Assembly (NCBI GenBank): GCA_964436865.1
Contig: CAYTFK010000173.1
Span: forward strand, 1 to 14,411
Source: JAXGPP01 sp964436865
GTDB lineage: Bacteria > Planctomycetota > Planctomycetia > Pirellulales > Thermoguttaceae
DNA: 14,411 nt
Direction: 5' to 3'
A program made the position numbers and the translations under genes. The notes beneath the pieces are model-generated. The model was not told the origin of the DNA. It made no database searches and saw only the letters and a program-made list of their open reading frames with translations. Positions 6,605 through 14,411 of the stretch are shown piece after piece; position 1 is the first letter of the stretch; each line of letters opens with the position of its first letter.

Positions 6605-8089
6605 GTGTCCACGCCACAGTATCCCTCGCTGTACCAGATCAACACCCGCGTCTGGCTCACCGACTTGTCGCGCGAGCTCGGCCGTCCGGCCACGCTGGAC
6701 GACATTCCCGACGCCGATCTCGACCGCTTCGCCGCCATGGGATTCGACTGGATCTGGATGCTCAGCGTCTGGCAAACCGGCGCTGCCGGCCGGCTGATAT
6801 CCCGCAGCAACGCCGGGTGGCGCCACGAGTTTCAGGAGACTCTACCCGACCTGTGCGACGACGACATCCCCGGCTCCGGGTTCGCCATCACGGGCTACAC
6901 GGTGCATGAGGCCCTAGGCGGCGACGCGGCACTGGCCCGGCTCCGCGAGCGTCTCGACGAGCGCGGGCTGCGCCTGCTCTTGGATTTCGTGCCCAATCAT
7001 ACCGGACTCGATCATCCGTGGGTCGAGGAACATCCGGAATACTACATTCGCGGCACCGAATTGGACCTTGCGCGGGCGAAGGAGAACTACACCTGGGTGA
7101 AGCGCCAGCGCGGCGATCTGCTCCTGGCCCACGGCCGCGATCCCTACTTCCCGGGTTGGCCCGACACGCTTCAACTCAACTACGGCAATCCGGCTACGCA
7201 GGAAGCCATGATCGGCGAACTCCGCAAGATCGCCGGCCAATGCGACGGTGTCCGCTGCGACATGGCAATGCTCGTACTGCCCGACGTGTTCGAGCGGACC
7301 TGGGGCATCTCATCGCAGCCCTTCTGGCCACGGGCGACCCACTGCGTGCGCGAGAAGCATCCCGATTTCTGCTTCATGGCCGAGGTCTACTGGAATCTCG
7401 AGTGGACTTTGCAGCAGCAGGGGTTTGACTACACCTACGACAAGCGCCTCTACGACCGCCTGCGCGAAGGCCACGCCCGCCCCGTCCGTGAGCATCTTTA
7501 CGCGGGGCTGGACTACCAGAACAAGATGGCTCGCTTCCTCGAAAACCATGACGAGCCTCGGGCAGCGGCCGCATTCCCGCACGGAATGCATGAGGCCGCC
7601 GCCGTGATTACTTTTCTGGCTCCCGGCCTGCGGTTCTTCCACCAGGGCCAGTTTGAAGGGCGGACAAAGCGGGTTTCCCCGCATCTCTGCCGCGGCCCGT
7701 GCGAACCCGTCGACCGGAAGATCGAGCGTTTCTATGATCGGCTGCTCGCCGTATTGCGTCAGCCGGTCGTACGCGACGGACAGTGGATGCTGCTCGAATG
7801 CACGCCTGCCTGGGAAAACAACTGGACTTGCGACAGCTTCGTGGTCTTCTCCTGGCAGGGCCTCGACGGGAAGTGGCTGCTGGCGGCGGTGAATTACGCA
7901 GCCAATCAAAGCCAGTGCTACGCGCATCTTCCCATGCCGAACCTGGCGGGAGGCACGTGGCGGCTGGAGGACCAAATCGGCGATGCCACGTATGACCGCG
8001 ACGGCAACGAACTGCTGTCGCGCGGCCTGTACCTGGACATGGCTCCCTGGCAGACCGCCGTCTTCTCGTGCACGAAGGTGCCTGGATAA
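6605..8089 (+). CDS. GH13 alpha-amylase family enzyme
   Basis: The 494-residue protein is a (beta/alpha)8 glycoside hydrolase acting on alpha-glucosidic bonds. Beta-strand 1 is 'YPSLYQINTRVWL'. Conserved region I is 'DFVPNHT' (127-133), region II 'GVRCDMAML' with Arg217 and nucleophile Asp219, region III 'FMAEVYW' with acid/base Glu260, and region IV 'FLENHDEPR' with Asp316. The retaining triad is therefore complete. A C-terminal beta domain follows from about residue 400 ('WLLAAVNYA' onward). No signal peptide is present, so the substrate is internal glycogen, maltodextrin or a related glucoside. The subfamily is not clear; it lacks the extra domains of trehalose synthase or branching enzyme, and hydrolysis or transglycosylation are both possible. 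It begins a group with a stress protein and GlgX. Confidence 0.9.
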   Translation: MSTPQYPSLYQINTRVWLTDLSRELGRPATLDDIPDADLDRFAAMGFDWIWMLSVWQTGAAGRLISRSNAGWRHEFQETLPDLCDDDIPGSGFAITGYTVHEALGGDAALARLRERLDERGLRLLLDFVPNHTGLDHPWVEEHPEYYIRGTELDLARAKENYTWVKRQRGDLLLAHGRDPYFPGWPDTLQLNYGNPATQEAMIGELRKIAGQCDGVRCDMAMLVLPDVFERTWGISSQPFWPRATHCVREKHPDFCFMAEVYWNLEWTLQQQGFDYTYDKRLYDRLREGHARPVREHLYAGLDYQNKMARFLENHDEPRAAAAFPHGMHEAAAVITFLAPGLRFFHQGQFEGRTKRVSPHLCRGPCEPVDRKIERFYDRLLAVLRQPVVRDGQWMLLECTPAWENNWTCDSFVVFSWQGLDGKWLLAAVNYAANQSQCYAHLPMPNLAGGTWRLEDQIGDATYDRDGNELLSRGLYLDMAPWQTAVFSCTKVPG

Positions 8090-8175
8090 CTGCGCGGATT
8101 CGGTTCGGATGGCCGGAACGTTGGCTTGGACGAATGCTGTTGAGCAGCGCCTTAGACTGAAAAGGCTTGGCTGAT
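8090..8175 (+). other. Spacer upstream of the stress protein
   Basis: These 86 bases hold the AAAAGG ribosome site at 8160-8165. A weak 4-bp hairpin (GCTG-TTGAG-CAGC) lies around 8136-8148. A TTGGAC and a TAGACT are present but 21 bases apart, too far for a standard promoter. I see no clear control site. Confidence 0.35.
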
Positions 8176-9021
8176 ATGCCCAAACAAGTTGAACGATGGC
8201 TTCGAGTTCATAACGTTTTCCATCCTACCGACGGCTCGCCGGGGAGTTTGGCGGCGCTCATCCACGCGCTGCGCATCTGTGTCGCTTCCGGAGCCACTTT
8301 GACCTTGATGCGTCTCGCGCCCGATGACCGACCGTCGCCCGAGTCCCCTGACGTCACGGCGATACTCAACCGTTGGAAGTCGCAATGGCCATCTGGCGAA
8401 GGCGTTCCCGAGATGTCCGTGCGGCGGCATGCGGTACGCGGCGATGACCCGGTCCGGTCCTGCCTGAAGTCTTTGGAGACCAATCCGGCGGAACTGATTG
8501 TCGTGGCAATCCGCCCGCAGGAAGGCAAAATGGTCTGGCTGGGAAAGCCGGTCGCTGAGACATTGGCTCGGTCGTCGGGCGAGATGACGCTCCTTGTGCC
8601 GGAGGGAGCCGCGGGCTTCGTGCGTCCGGATGACGGCAGCATCACGCTCAAGAGCATCCTGATTCCCGTCGCAGCCCAGCCGCACCCCGAACCGGCAATC
8701 GAGGCGGCTCGGCGTCTCATGCTCTCCATGCCGGAGGTTGCGGGGACGGCGACCCTGCTGCACGTCGGCGATTCAGCCGGTATGCCTGGAGCTCAGCTTC
8801 CGGAAATGCCGGGCTGGAGGTGGGATCGGATCGTCCGATCGGGAGAAATCGTCGACGCAATTCTCCAGACGGCGACCGACGTCTCCGCCGATCTCATCGT
8901 GATGACCACAAAGGGACGGCACAGCTTTCTCGACGCCTTGCGCGGCTCGACCACCGAACGGGTGCTGCGTGAATCGCAGCGCCCCTTGCTCACAATGCCC
9001 GTTGGCTCATTCCTCGGTTGA
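8176..9021 (+). CDS. Tandem universal stress protein (two UspA domains)
   Basis: The 281-residue cytoplasmic protein contains two UspA-like Rossmann domains, about 10-145 and 155-280. The N-terminal half opens with 'VHNVFHPTDGSPGSL', keeping the beta-1 Asp of ATP-binding Usps, but lacks the glycine loop. The C-terminal half opens with 'LKSILIPVAAQ', where that Asp is lost, yet ends with 'GRHSFLDALRGSTTERVL', a glycine-loop-like nucleotide motif in which the second glycine is Ser. So each half keeps a different part of the usual site. Usps are made under starvation or stress and bind ATP or AMP. I chose ATG 8176 because AAAAGG (8160-8165) is 10 bases upstream; the in-frame TTG at 8167 is too close. 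The position between glucan enzymes suggests co-expression with reserve use. Confidence 0.87.
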   Translation: MPKQVERWLRVHNVFHPTDGSPGSLAALIHALRICVASGATLTLMRLAPDDRPSPESPDVTAILNRWKSQWPSGEGVPEMSVRRHAVRGDDPVRSCLKSLETNPAELIVVAIRPQEGKMVWLGKPVAETLARSSGEMTLLVPEGAAGFVRPDDGSITLKSILIPVAAQPHPEPAIEAARRLMLSMPEVAGTATLLHVGDSAGMPGAQLPEMPGWRWDRIVRSGEIVDAILQTATDVSADLIVMTTKGRHSFLDALRGSTTERVLRESQRPLLTMPVGSFLG

Positions 9022-9039
9022 CCATTGCCCGGTGGCTGA

Positions 9040-11157
9040 ATGACAAGCGACGTTGAATCCGGCAGCAGCTTTCCCCTTGGCGCCACTTCTCTTGCCGACG
9101 GAGTGAACTTCTCCCTGTACTCGAAAAACGCATCCCGCGTCGAACTGCTGTTCTTCGAAAAGGTCGACTCGGCCCGACCCTCCCGCGTCATACCGCTCGA
9201 CCGGCATCGCCACCGGACGTACCACTACTGGCATGTTCTTGTTCCGCGAGCGAGGCCCGGGCAGATCTACGGGTATCGAGTCTACGGGCCCTCCGATCCA
9301 GCCCGGGGTCTCCGGTTTGCCCCAGAGAAGGTCCTGCTCGACCCCTATGGCCGCGCGGTGGCAGCGCCAACGGGTTATGATCGCCTCGCTGCGTCCGGAC
9401 CCGGCGACAACACTGCCCAGGCGATGAAGAGCGTGGTTTCGGCTCCGAGCACCTACGACTGGGAAGGGGATCGGCCACTGCGGCATCCGTATGCGCGGAC
9501 AGTGATCTATGAAATGCACCTGGCGGGCTTCACGCGACACCCCAATTCAGGAGTCACGCCCTGCAAGCGCGGCACCTACGCCGGGTTGATCGAAAAGATT
9601 CCCTACCTGCAGGACCTCGGCATTACGGCCGTCGAACTGTTGCCGGTCTTCCAGTTCGACCCCCAGGACTGCCCGCCGGGCCGGGTGAACTACTGGGGAT
9701 ATTGTCCCGTATCGTTCTTCGCGCCGCACTCCGCCTACAGCTTCCGTCCAAGTCCGCTCGGTGTGCTGGACGAATTCCGCGACATGGTCAAGGCCCTCCA
9801 CCGCGCGGGAATCGAGGTCCTGCTCGACGTGGTGTATAATCACACGGCCGAGGGTGACCAGGAGGGACCGACGTTCTGCTTCCGGGGCCTGGAAAATTCC
9901 GCCTACTACATTCTGGAACAAGATCGCGCCCGGTACGGCAATTTCACGGGAACTGGCAACACCTTGAACGCCAACCACCCGGTGGTCCGCCGGATGATTC
10001 TCGACAGCCTGCGGTACTGGGTCGCGGAAATGCACGTCGACGGCTTCCGGTTCGATCTCGCTTCGATCCTTTCCCGCGATGAATCGGGGTGCCCGCTGGC
10101 CAACCCGCCCGTGCTGTGGGACATCGAGTCCGATCCGACGCTGGCCGGCACGAAGCTCATCGCCGAGGCCTGGGATGCCGGCGGGTTGTACCAGGTGGGT
10201 AGCTTTGTGGGCGATGAGTGGCGCGAATGGAACGGCAAGTTCCGCGACGACATCCGCCGCTTCCTCCGCGGCGACGATTGTACGGTATCGAACCTGGCCA
10301 CACGGCTGCTGGCCAGCCCCGACCTCTACGCCCACGAAGATCGCGACCCCGAGCAGAGCGTCAATTTCGTGACCTGCCACGACGGCTTCACGCTCAACGA
10401 TCTCGTGTCATACAACGAGAAGCACAACGAGGCGAACGGCGAGCAGAATCGCGACGGGGCCAACGACAACTACAGTTGGAACTGTGGTGTCGAGGGGCCG
10501 ACCGACGACCCCGAGATCGAGCGGCTCCGCGCCCGGCAGGTCAAGAACTTCCTGACGCTGAACTTGCTGGCCGCCGGCACGCCGATGTTGCTCGCCGGCG
10601 ACGAGATCCGGCGGACGCAGCAGGGCAACAACAATGCCTATTGCCAGGACAACGAGCTGAGCTGGTTCGACTGGTCGCTGGTCGAAAAACATGCTGGGCT
10701 GCGGCGTTTCGTCAAGCTCCTGTTGGCCTGCCGCCTTGATCCGGCTCGCGACACGTCGGACCGCGGTGAGACGCTGTCGGAGTTTCTCGCCAACGCACGC
10801 ATCCAATGGCACGGAGTCCGGCTTGATGCCCCCGACTGGGGACCCCAATCGCATAGTCTCGCCGCCACCGTGCGCGGGCCTCGCCTGGAAGCCGTTCTGC
10901 ACTTGATGCTCAACGCCTGGAGGGAGCCGCTCACCTTCGAGTTGCCGCCGGTTCCCCTTGAATACCAGGGTCCGTGGCGGCGGTGGGTCGACACGTATTG
11001 TGAGCCGCCGGACGACATCTGCGATTGGCGATGCGGCTGGCCGGTCGCAAGTGACGGCTACGAGGTCCAGCCGCGTTCGCTCGTGATCCTCGTTCTTCCG
11101 GGCACGCGTTCGGATGCTGCGGCGAGCGGGGATCGCCGTGGAACGATTCGTGAGTGA
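9040..11157 (+). CDS. glgX: Glycogen debranching enzyme GlgX (isoamylase-type GH13)
   Basis: This 705-residue enzyme cuts alpha-1,6 branches of limit dextrin during glycogen breakdown. The N-terminal CBM48-like domain begins 'FPLGATSLADGVNFSLYS', and 'VYGPSDPARGLRFAPEKVLLD' (81-101) is typical of GlgX/TreX. The catalytic barrel shows 'LLDVVYNHTAEG' (261-272), 'GFRFDLAS' with nucleophile Asp339, 'LIAEAWDAGG' with acid/base Glu376, and 'FVTCHDGFTLNDL' with His447 and Asp448. The C-terminal beta domain ends with 'GYEVQPRSLVILVLP'. Length matches the family (650-720). Only a weak GGTGG precedes ATG 9040, 18 bases after the stress protein stop, so translation may depend on coupling. GlgX normally works after glycogen phosphorylase has shortened the outer chains, but the only phosphorylase in this window is broken. 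Confidence 0.95.
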   Translation: MTSDVESGSSFPLGATSLADGVNFSLYSKNASRVELLFFEKVDSARPSRVIPLDRHRHRTYHYWHVLVPRARPGQIYGYRVYGPSDPARGLRFAPEKVLLDPYGRAVAAPTGYDRLAASGPGDNTAQAMKSVVSAPSTYDWEGDRPLRHPYARTVIYEMHLAGFTRHPNSGVTPCKRGTYAGLIEKIPYLQDLGITAVELLPVFQFDPQDCPPGRVNYWGYCPVSFFAPHSAYSFRPSPLGVLDEFRDMVKALHRAGIEVLLDVVYNHTAEGDQEGPTFCFRGLENSAYYILEQDRARYGNFTGTGNTLNANHPVVRRMILDSLRYWVAEMHVDGFRFDLASILSRDESGCPLANPPVLWDIESDPTLAGTKLIAEAWDAGGLYQVGSFVGDEWREWNGKFRDDIRRFLRGDDCTVSNLATRLLASPDLYAHEDRDPEQSVNFVTCHDGFTLNDLVSYNEKHNEANGEQNRDGANDNYSWNCGVEGPTDDPEIERLRARQVKNFLTLNLLAAGTPMLLAGDEIRRTQQGNNNAYCQDNELSWFDWSLVEKHAGLRRFVKLLLACRLDPARDTSDRGETLSEFLANARIQWHGVRLDAPDWGPQSHSLAATVRGPRLEAVLHLMLNAWREPLTFELPPVPLEYQGPWRRWVDTYCEPPDDICDWRCGWPVASDGYEVQPRSLVILVLPGTRSDAAASGDRRGTIRE

Positions 11158-11206
11158 CACCGTGGGTTGACATGTCGCAGTCGCCGTGAGCCCGGGAGGT
11201 TGATCT

Positions 11207-12016
11207 ATGAAGAAGGCCGCCGTGAATGAAGAACATCCCAAGATGAAGCGCAAAAACTATGAGAAAGAGTTGCGCAAGCTCCAGGTGGAACTCTGCCGCC
11301 TGCAGGACTGGGTGAAGCTCAAGGGGCTGCGCGCGATCGTCGTCTTCGAGGGACGCGACGCGGCCGGCAAAGGAGGCACGATCAAGGCCATCACCGAACG
11401 GGTGAGTCCGCGGGTCTTCCGTCTCGTCGCGCTTCCGGCCCCTTCGGACCGCGAGAAGACGCAGATGTACATCCAGCGATACATGCAGCATTTTCCGGCG
11501 GCCGGAGAGATCGTGATCTTCGACCGGAGCTGGTACAACCGCGCCGGCGTGGAACACGTGATGGGATTCTGCACCGAAGACCAGTACCGCCATTTCCTCG
11601 ATATCTGCCCGACCGTCGAGCGGTACATCGTCGACAGTGGAATCATCCTCATCAAGTTCTGGATGGAGGTCGGCAAGAAGGAGCAGGCGCGGAGGTTCGA
11701 GGCCCGCATCGACGACCCCTTGCGGCAGTGGAAGCTGAGCCCGATGGACGTCGAGTCGTGGACCCGCTGGTATGAGTACTCCCGCGCCCGCGACGCGATG
11801 CTCCAGGCCACCGACACGAAGCACGCGCCGTGGCACATCGTCCGATCCGACGACAAGAAGCGAGCCCGGCTGAACTGCATCGCGCATCTCCTCAGTCTCA
11901 TCCCGTACGAGGAAGTGCCGCGCGAGAAGGTCAAGCTGCCCAAACGGTCCAGCGAAGGCAAGTACGACGACCAGGCCGCCTTGGAGGGCAGGAACTTCGT
12001 GCCGGAGAAGTACTGA
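11207..12016 (+). CDS. ppk2: Polyphosphate kinase 2 (PPK2)
   Basis: The enzyme transfers phosphate between polyphosphate and nucleoside diphosphates (or monophosphates, depending on class). It has 269 residues and one kinase domain. The Walker A motif is 'FEGRDAAGKGGTIK' (47-60). The Walker B-like segment 'EIVIFDRSWYNRAGVEHVMG' (101-120) holds Asp106 and Arg107. The lid region 'KEQARRFEARIDDPLRQWK' and 'WTRWYEYSRARDAML' follow. The single domain of this length, with this lid, resembles class I enzymes that act on diphosphates, but class is an inference. GGGAGG (11194-11199) is 7 bases before the ATG, a strong site. The stop overlaps the channel start by one base, so supply of polyphosphate energy and ion flow may be expressed together. 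Confidence 0.94.
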   Translation: MKKAAVNEEHPKMKRKNYEKELRKLQVELCRLQDWVKLKGLRAIVVFEGRDAAGKGGTIKAITERVSPRVFRLVALPAPSDREKTQMYIQRYMQHFPAAGEIVIFDRSWYNRAGVEHVMGFCTEDQYRHFLDICPTVERYIVDSGIILIKFWMEVGKKEQARRFEARIDDPLRQWKLSPMDVESWTRWYEYSRARDAMLQATDTKHAPWHIVRSDDKKRARLNCIAHLLSLIPYEEVPREKVKLPKRSSEGKYDDQAALEGRNFVPEKY

Positions 12017-12741
12017 TGAACGAGCGAACGAACCCGCCCAGCGGGGCCGCTACGGCCGGCCGCCGCTGGCGATTCGCCACGGTGCTTCTGGCTTCGCTCC
12101 TGCTTGCCGTGGCGCAGCCACTCGCATCCGGACTGCTCGATGAACAGGACTCTTTCGATGTCTTCTTCTCGCTGCTGCTCGCTGCGGTGCTCCTGTTGGT
12201 GTTCCATGAGCGGGAGCACCGCAGAGTTGCCCTTTCCCTCGGTCTGGCCGCCATTCTTGCTGTATGGGCGAGTCACGCGCTCGGCGGCTTGGCGCACACG
12301 ATGCTCCTCGTCGGAGCCAACCTGCTTGCGGCATGCTTCTTCACGCTCGCTCTCTTCGGCATTCTCCGGGCCATCCTCGTGAAACAGGCGACGGGCGACG
12401 CGATTTTCGGCGCGATATGCGGCTATCTGCTCTTGGGCATTATCTGGAGCCTCCTGTACTACGCGGCGGAGATGGCCTCTCCAGGTTCCTTCGCCATGCC
12501 TCCGCTGAGAGACGCCGGGATTGCCGGTCAGCGAGTAAGCCGCGAAGCCCTCAGTTACTACAGCTTCATTACTCTTTCCACGGTGGGCTACGGCGACGTG
12601 ACCCCCGCAACACCGCTCACCCGGACGCTGGCCTGGATCGAAGCCATCACCGGGCAGTTCTATCTTGCGATCCTGGTGGCGGGACTCGTGGGGTTCAAAG
12701 TGTCCCAAGGGATGAAGCGACAAGGAGGAGGAGACTCATGA
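12016..12741 (+). CDS. Potassium channel-like membrane protein (pore-loop ion channel)
   Basis: The 241-residue inner-membrane protein has hydrophobic segments at about 20-40, 48-64, 72-88, 94-120, 128-150 and 212-228. A pore loop lies between the last two, with selectivity filter 'TLSTVGYGDVTP' (Thr189, Val190, Gly191, Tyr192, Gly193, Asp194), the classic K+ signature. There is no clear arginine-rich S4 voltage sensor and no C-terminal RCK or cyclic-nucleotide domain, since the protein ends soon after the inner helix. It may be an ungated or simply gated K+ leak channel. The start ATG 12016 overlaps the PPK2 stop (TGATG), and its own stop overlaps the PFK start, so it sits in a tightly coupled triplet. 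Confidence 0.88.
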   Translation: MNERTNPPSGAATAGRRWRFATVLLASLLLAVAQPLASGLLDEQDSFDVFFSLLLAAVLLLVFHEREHRRVALSLGLAAILAVWASHALGGLAHTMLLVGANLLAACFFTLALFGILRAILVKQATGDAIFGAICGYLLLGIIWSLLYYAAEMASPGSFAMPPLRDAGIAGQRVSREALSYYSFITLSTVGYGDVTPATPLTRTLAWIEAITGQFYLAILVAGLVGFKVSQGMKRQGGGDS

Positions 12742-13820
12742 CCGAACGTATCGGCATTGTGACTGGGGGCGGCGATTGCCCGGGCCTCAACGCGGTGATC
12801 CGCGCGGTGGCCAAGGCGTCCGCGAAGCGCGGCTGGGAGACTATCGGCTTTCTCGGCGGCTACGAAGGCATCCTCGAACCGCAGCGATACATGGAGCTCG
12901 ACTACCAGAAGCTGGGCTCGCTCCTCACCCGGGGAGGGACCATTCTGGGCACGGCCAATCGCGGCCGCTTCTCGGCGAAGGTGGGCCACGGCGAAACGCG
13001 ACGTCTGCCTCAAGAGTTGATCGATGGCGTGAAAGCCGGCATGCAGAAGCTGAACATCCGCGGCCTCGTCAGCATCGGCGGCGACGGCTCATTGAGCATC
13101 GGACAGCAGTTGTTCGAAGGCGGTGTTCCCCTGGTGGGCGTGCCCAAGACGATCGACAACGATCTTGAAGGCACGGTGATGACGTTCGGCTTCGACTCCG
13201 CTGTGGCCTGCGCCACCGACGCGCTGGACCGCCTGCACACCACGGCAGAAAGCCACAATCGAGTGATGGTCCTCGAAGTCATGGGCCGCTACGCAGGCTG
13301 GATCGCCCTCTACGCCGGAGTAGCCGGCGGCGCCGATGTGATCCTGATCCCCGAAATCCCCTTCTCCTATGACAGCGTTGTGGCCAAAATCCAGGAGCGC
13401 GAGAAGGCCGACAAGCACTTCACGCTGATCATCGTGGCGGAGGGCGCCCGGGAGAAAGGCGGCGAATTCGTCACGGCGGCCGATCAGGTCGCCAATCGCG
13501 AAGCCCGTCTCGGCGGTATCGGCGCCGTAGTGGCCGCCGAGCTTGAAAGACGAACCGGCAAGGAATCCCGCGTCTGCGTGCTCGGCCACTTGCAGCGGGG
13601 AGGCTGCCCGACGAACTTCGACCGCGCGCTCTGTTCCATGTTCGGCGCCGAAGCCGTGGAGCTGATTGCCGCCGGGAAATACGGTTGGATGGTGGCCTAC
13701 CAGGGCTTTCAGATCTCCGCCGTAAAGATCACCGAAGCGATCGGGCGATTGAAAACGGTATCGCCGACGACGGGGCTCGCACGCGCGGCACGGGCACTGG
13801 GCGTGTGCCTGGGCGACTGA
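12738..13820 (+). CDS. pfkA: 6-phosphofructokinase (group III-like, probably ATP-dependent)
   Basis: The enzyme phosphorylates fructose-6-phosphate to fructose-1,6-bisphosphate, the committing step of glycolysis. It has 360 residues. The N-terminal 'IGIVTGGGDCPGLNAVI' loop, 'SIGGDGSLS' (Gly117), 'PKTIDND' (Lys137, catalytic Asp140), 'EVMGRYAGWIAL' and 'LGHLQRGGCPTNFDR' are all present. At the two sites that usually separate donors (E. coli Gly104 and Gly124), this protein has Gly117, as in ATP enzymes, and Lys137, as in PPi enzymes. This combination is known in some ATP-PFKs of actinobacterial type, so ATP is the better guess. ATG 12738 overlaps the channel stop (ATGA), with AAGGAGGAGG (12722-12731) just upstream. 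The frame is also open upstream to 12264, but that part is only the channel gene read in another frame. Confidence 0.93.
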   Translation: MTERIGIVTGGGDCPGLNAVIRAVAKASAKRGWETIGFLGGYEGILEPQRYMELDYQKLGSLLTRGGTILGTANRGRFSAKVGHGETRRLPQELIDGVKAGMQKLNIRGLVSIGGDGSLSIGQQLFEGGVPLVGVPKTIDNDLEGTVMTFGFDSAVACATDALDRLHTTAESHNRVMVLEVMGRYAGWIALYAGVAGGADVILIPEIPFSYDSVVAKIQEREKADKHFTLIIVAEGAREKGGEFVTAADQVANREARLGGIGAVVAAELERRTGKESRVCVLGHLQRGGCPTNFDRALCSMFGAEAVELIAAGKYGWMVAYQGFQISAVKITEAIGRLKTVSPTTGLARAARALGVCLGD

Positions 13821-13857
13821 AACGATGGCTGGCGATTCTACTGGAGGGCAAGGCAAG

Positions 13858-14411
13858 ATGCGAAGGTTCATCAATCTGACGTGTGGCCGGGCTGCGCGCT
13901 GCTTCCTGACCGGAATCATCGCTATCCTGCCGCTGGTGATTACTGTCGCGGTCGTCGCCTGGGTCGGGGCTTTCGTGTCGCGTTTCCTTGGTCCGAGCAC
14001 AGTGATCGGCCGGGCGCTTCGCGGCGTGGGGCTGCGCTTCGCGACGAATGACACGGCGGCCTATATCGTCGGCGCAGCCCTGGTCGTGGGGATCATCTTC
14101 CTGGTCGGCGCAGTCGCCGAAGCAGGGGCAAAGAACCTCATTCAGCGACTGTTCGATGCCTTGCTCCAGCGGATTCCGATCATCGGCAGTGTCTACGGCA
14201 CTTCGAAGCAACTTGTAGGAATTGTCGACAGGAAAGAAGAGACCGATCTGAAGGGCATGCGGGCCGTTTTCTGTTTCTTCGGCGGCAACAGCGGAGCCGG
14301 CGTGCTGGCGTTGCTGGTGTCCCCGGATCGTTTCTGCATCAATGGCCGCGACTACCACGCGGTCATAGTGCCCACTGCCCCTGTCCCCGTAGGTGGTGGA
14401 CTGCTCTTCGT
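13858..14411 (+). CDS. DUF502 family membrane protein (3' end cut by window)
   Basis: The frame runs off the window after 184 codons. The product begins MRRFINLTCGRAARCFLTG and has two membrane segments, about residues 17-40 ('GIIAILPLVITVAVVAWVG') and 67-90 ('YIVGAALVVGIIFLVGAVA'). After these come 'RIPIIGSVYGTSKQLV' and 'PTAPVPVGGGLLF', the hallmark blocks of the DUF502/COG2928 family. The function of that family is not established. GGAGGG (13843-13848) lies 9 bases before ATG 13858, which decides the start. An in-frame ATG at 13825 would add 11 residues (MAGDSTGGQGK) but has no ribosome site. It follows the PFK stop by 37 bases and may belong to the same transcript. Confidence 0.88.
   Translation, partial: MRRFINLTCGRAARCFLTGIIAILPLVITVAVVAWVGAFVSRFLGPSTVIGRALRGVGLRFATNDTAAYIVGAALVVGIIFLVGAVAEAGAKNLIQRLFDALLQRIPIIGSVYGTSKQLVGIVDRKEETDLKGMRAVFCFFGGNSGAGVLALLVSPDRFCINGRDYHAVIVPTAPVPVGGGLLF

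Noticed and set aside
11167..11172. Perfect TTGACA before ppk2, overlapping the 8-bp palindrome GACATGTC (11169-11176)
   Set aside because: No -10-like hexamer lies 16-18 bases downstream; that place is GC-rich and holds the ribosome site. One short palindrome is not enough to call an operator.
12264..12737. Upstream extension of the PFK frame to 518 codons
   Set aside because: The added part is the channel gene in another frame and gives a basic, low-information sequence. PFK homologues begin at the MTERIGIVTGG segment at 12738.
13089..14054. 321-codon minus-strand frame
   Set aside because: It is antisense to the end of PFK and the start of the DUF502 gene, both well supported. No family motif is seen.
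1..14411. Search for tRNA, rRNA, CRISPR repeats, insertion sequences and rho-independent terminators
   Set aside because: Nothing convincing was found by eye on either strand. Gaps are short and lack GC-stem plus T-tract structures or regularly spaced repeats.

Overview
The window is GC-rich bacterial DNA with every supported gene on the + strand and almost no spacer. The protein mix (a very short 'VRDPDGNFW' protein, DUF502, MGH1/GH63 glucosidase, a C39-like protease beside an N-formylglutamate amidohydrolase) suggests a planctomycete or a similar environmental lineage. That placement is inference from protein character; there is no rRNA or other marker. I see no tRNA, rRNA, CRISPR array, insertion sequence or long repeat.

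Layout. (1) 1-1544: 3' part of a glycerophosphodiester phosphodiesterase, then a bile-acid:sodium-symporter-family transporter. (2) 1560-1912: remains of a glycogen phosphorylase. Its first ~34 codons are joined, out of frame, to its last ~85 codons, so the catalytic core is missing. (3) 1945-2190: a good -10 box and a 68-residue conserved-looking small protein. (4) 2208-6425: a 916-aa GH63-type glucosidase, a C39-like papain-fold protein and an N-formylglutamate amidohydrolase-family protein, the last two overlapping by 8 bases. (5) 6426-6604: a short spacer holding a possible 28-aa peptide. (6) 6605-11157: a GH13 alpha-amylase-family enzyme, a tandem universal stress protein and the glycogen debranching enzyme GlgX. 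(7) 11207-13820: polyphosphate kinase 2, a potassium-channel-like protein and 6-phosphofructokinase, with overlapping stop and start codons. (8) 13858-end: a DUF502 membrane protein cut by the window edge.

Together this reads as a carbon- and energy-reserve module. GlgX and the GH13 and GH63 enzymes act on alpha-glucans or glucosides, PFK commits the sugar phosphate to glycolysis, and PPK2 links polyphosphate to nucleotide pools. The stress protein and the channel fit a starvation or osmotic-stress setting. The step that would feed PFK most directly, glycogen phosphorylase, is the broken one. The most interesting items are that broken gene, the protease/amidohydrolase pair embedded in a glycogen cluster without an ATP-grasp ligase in view, the PFK with a mixed ATP/PPi-type signature, and two possible small proteins.
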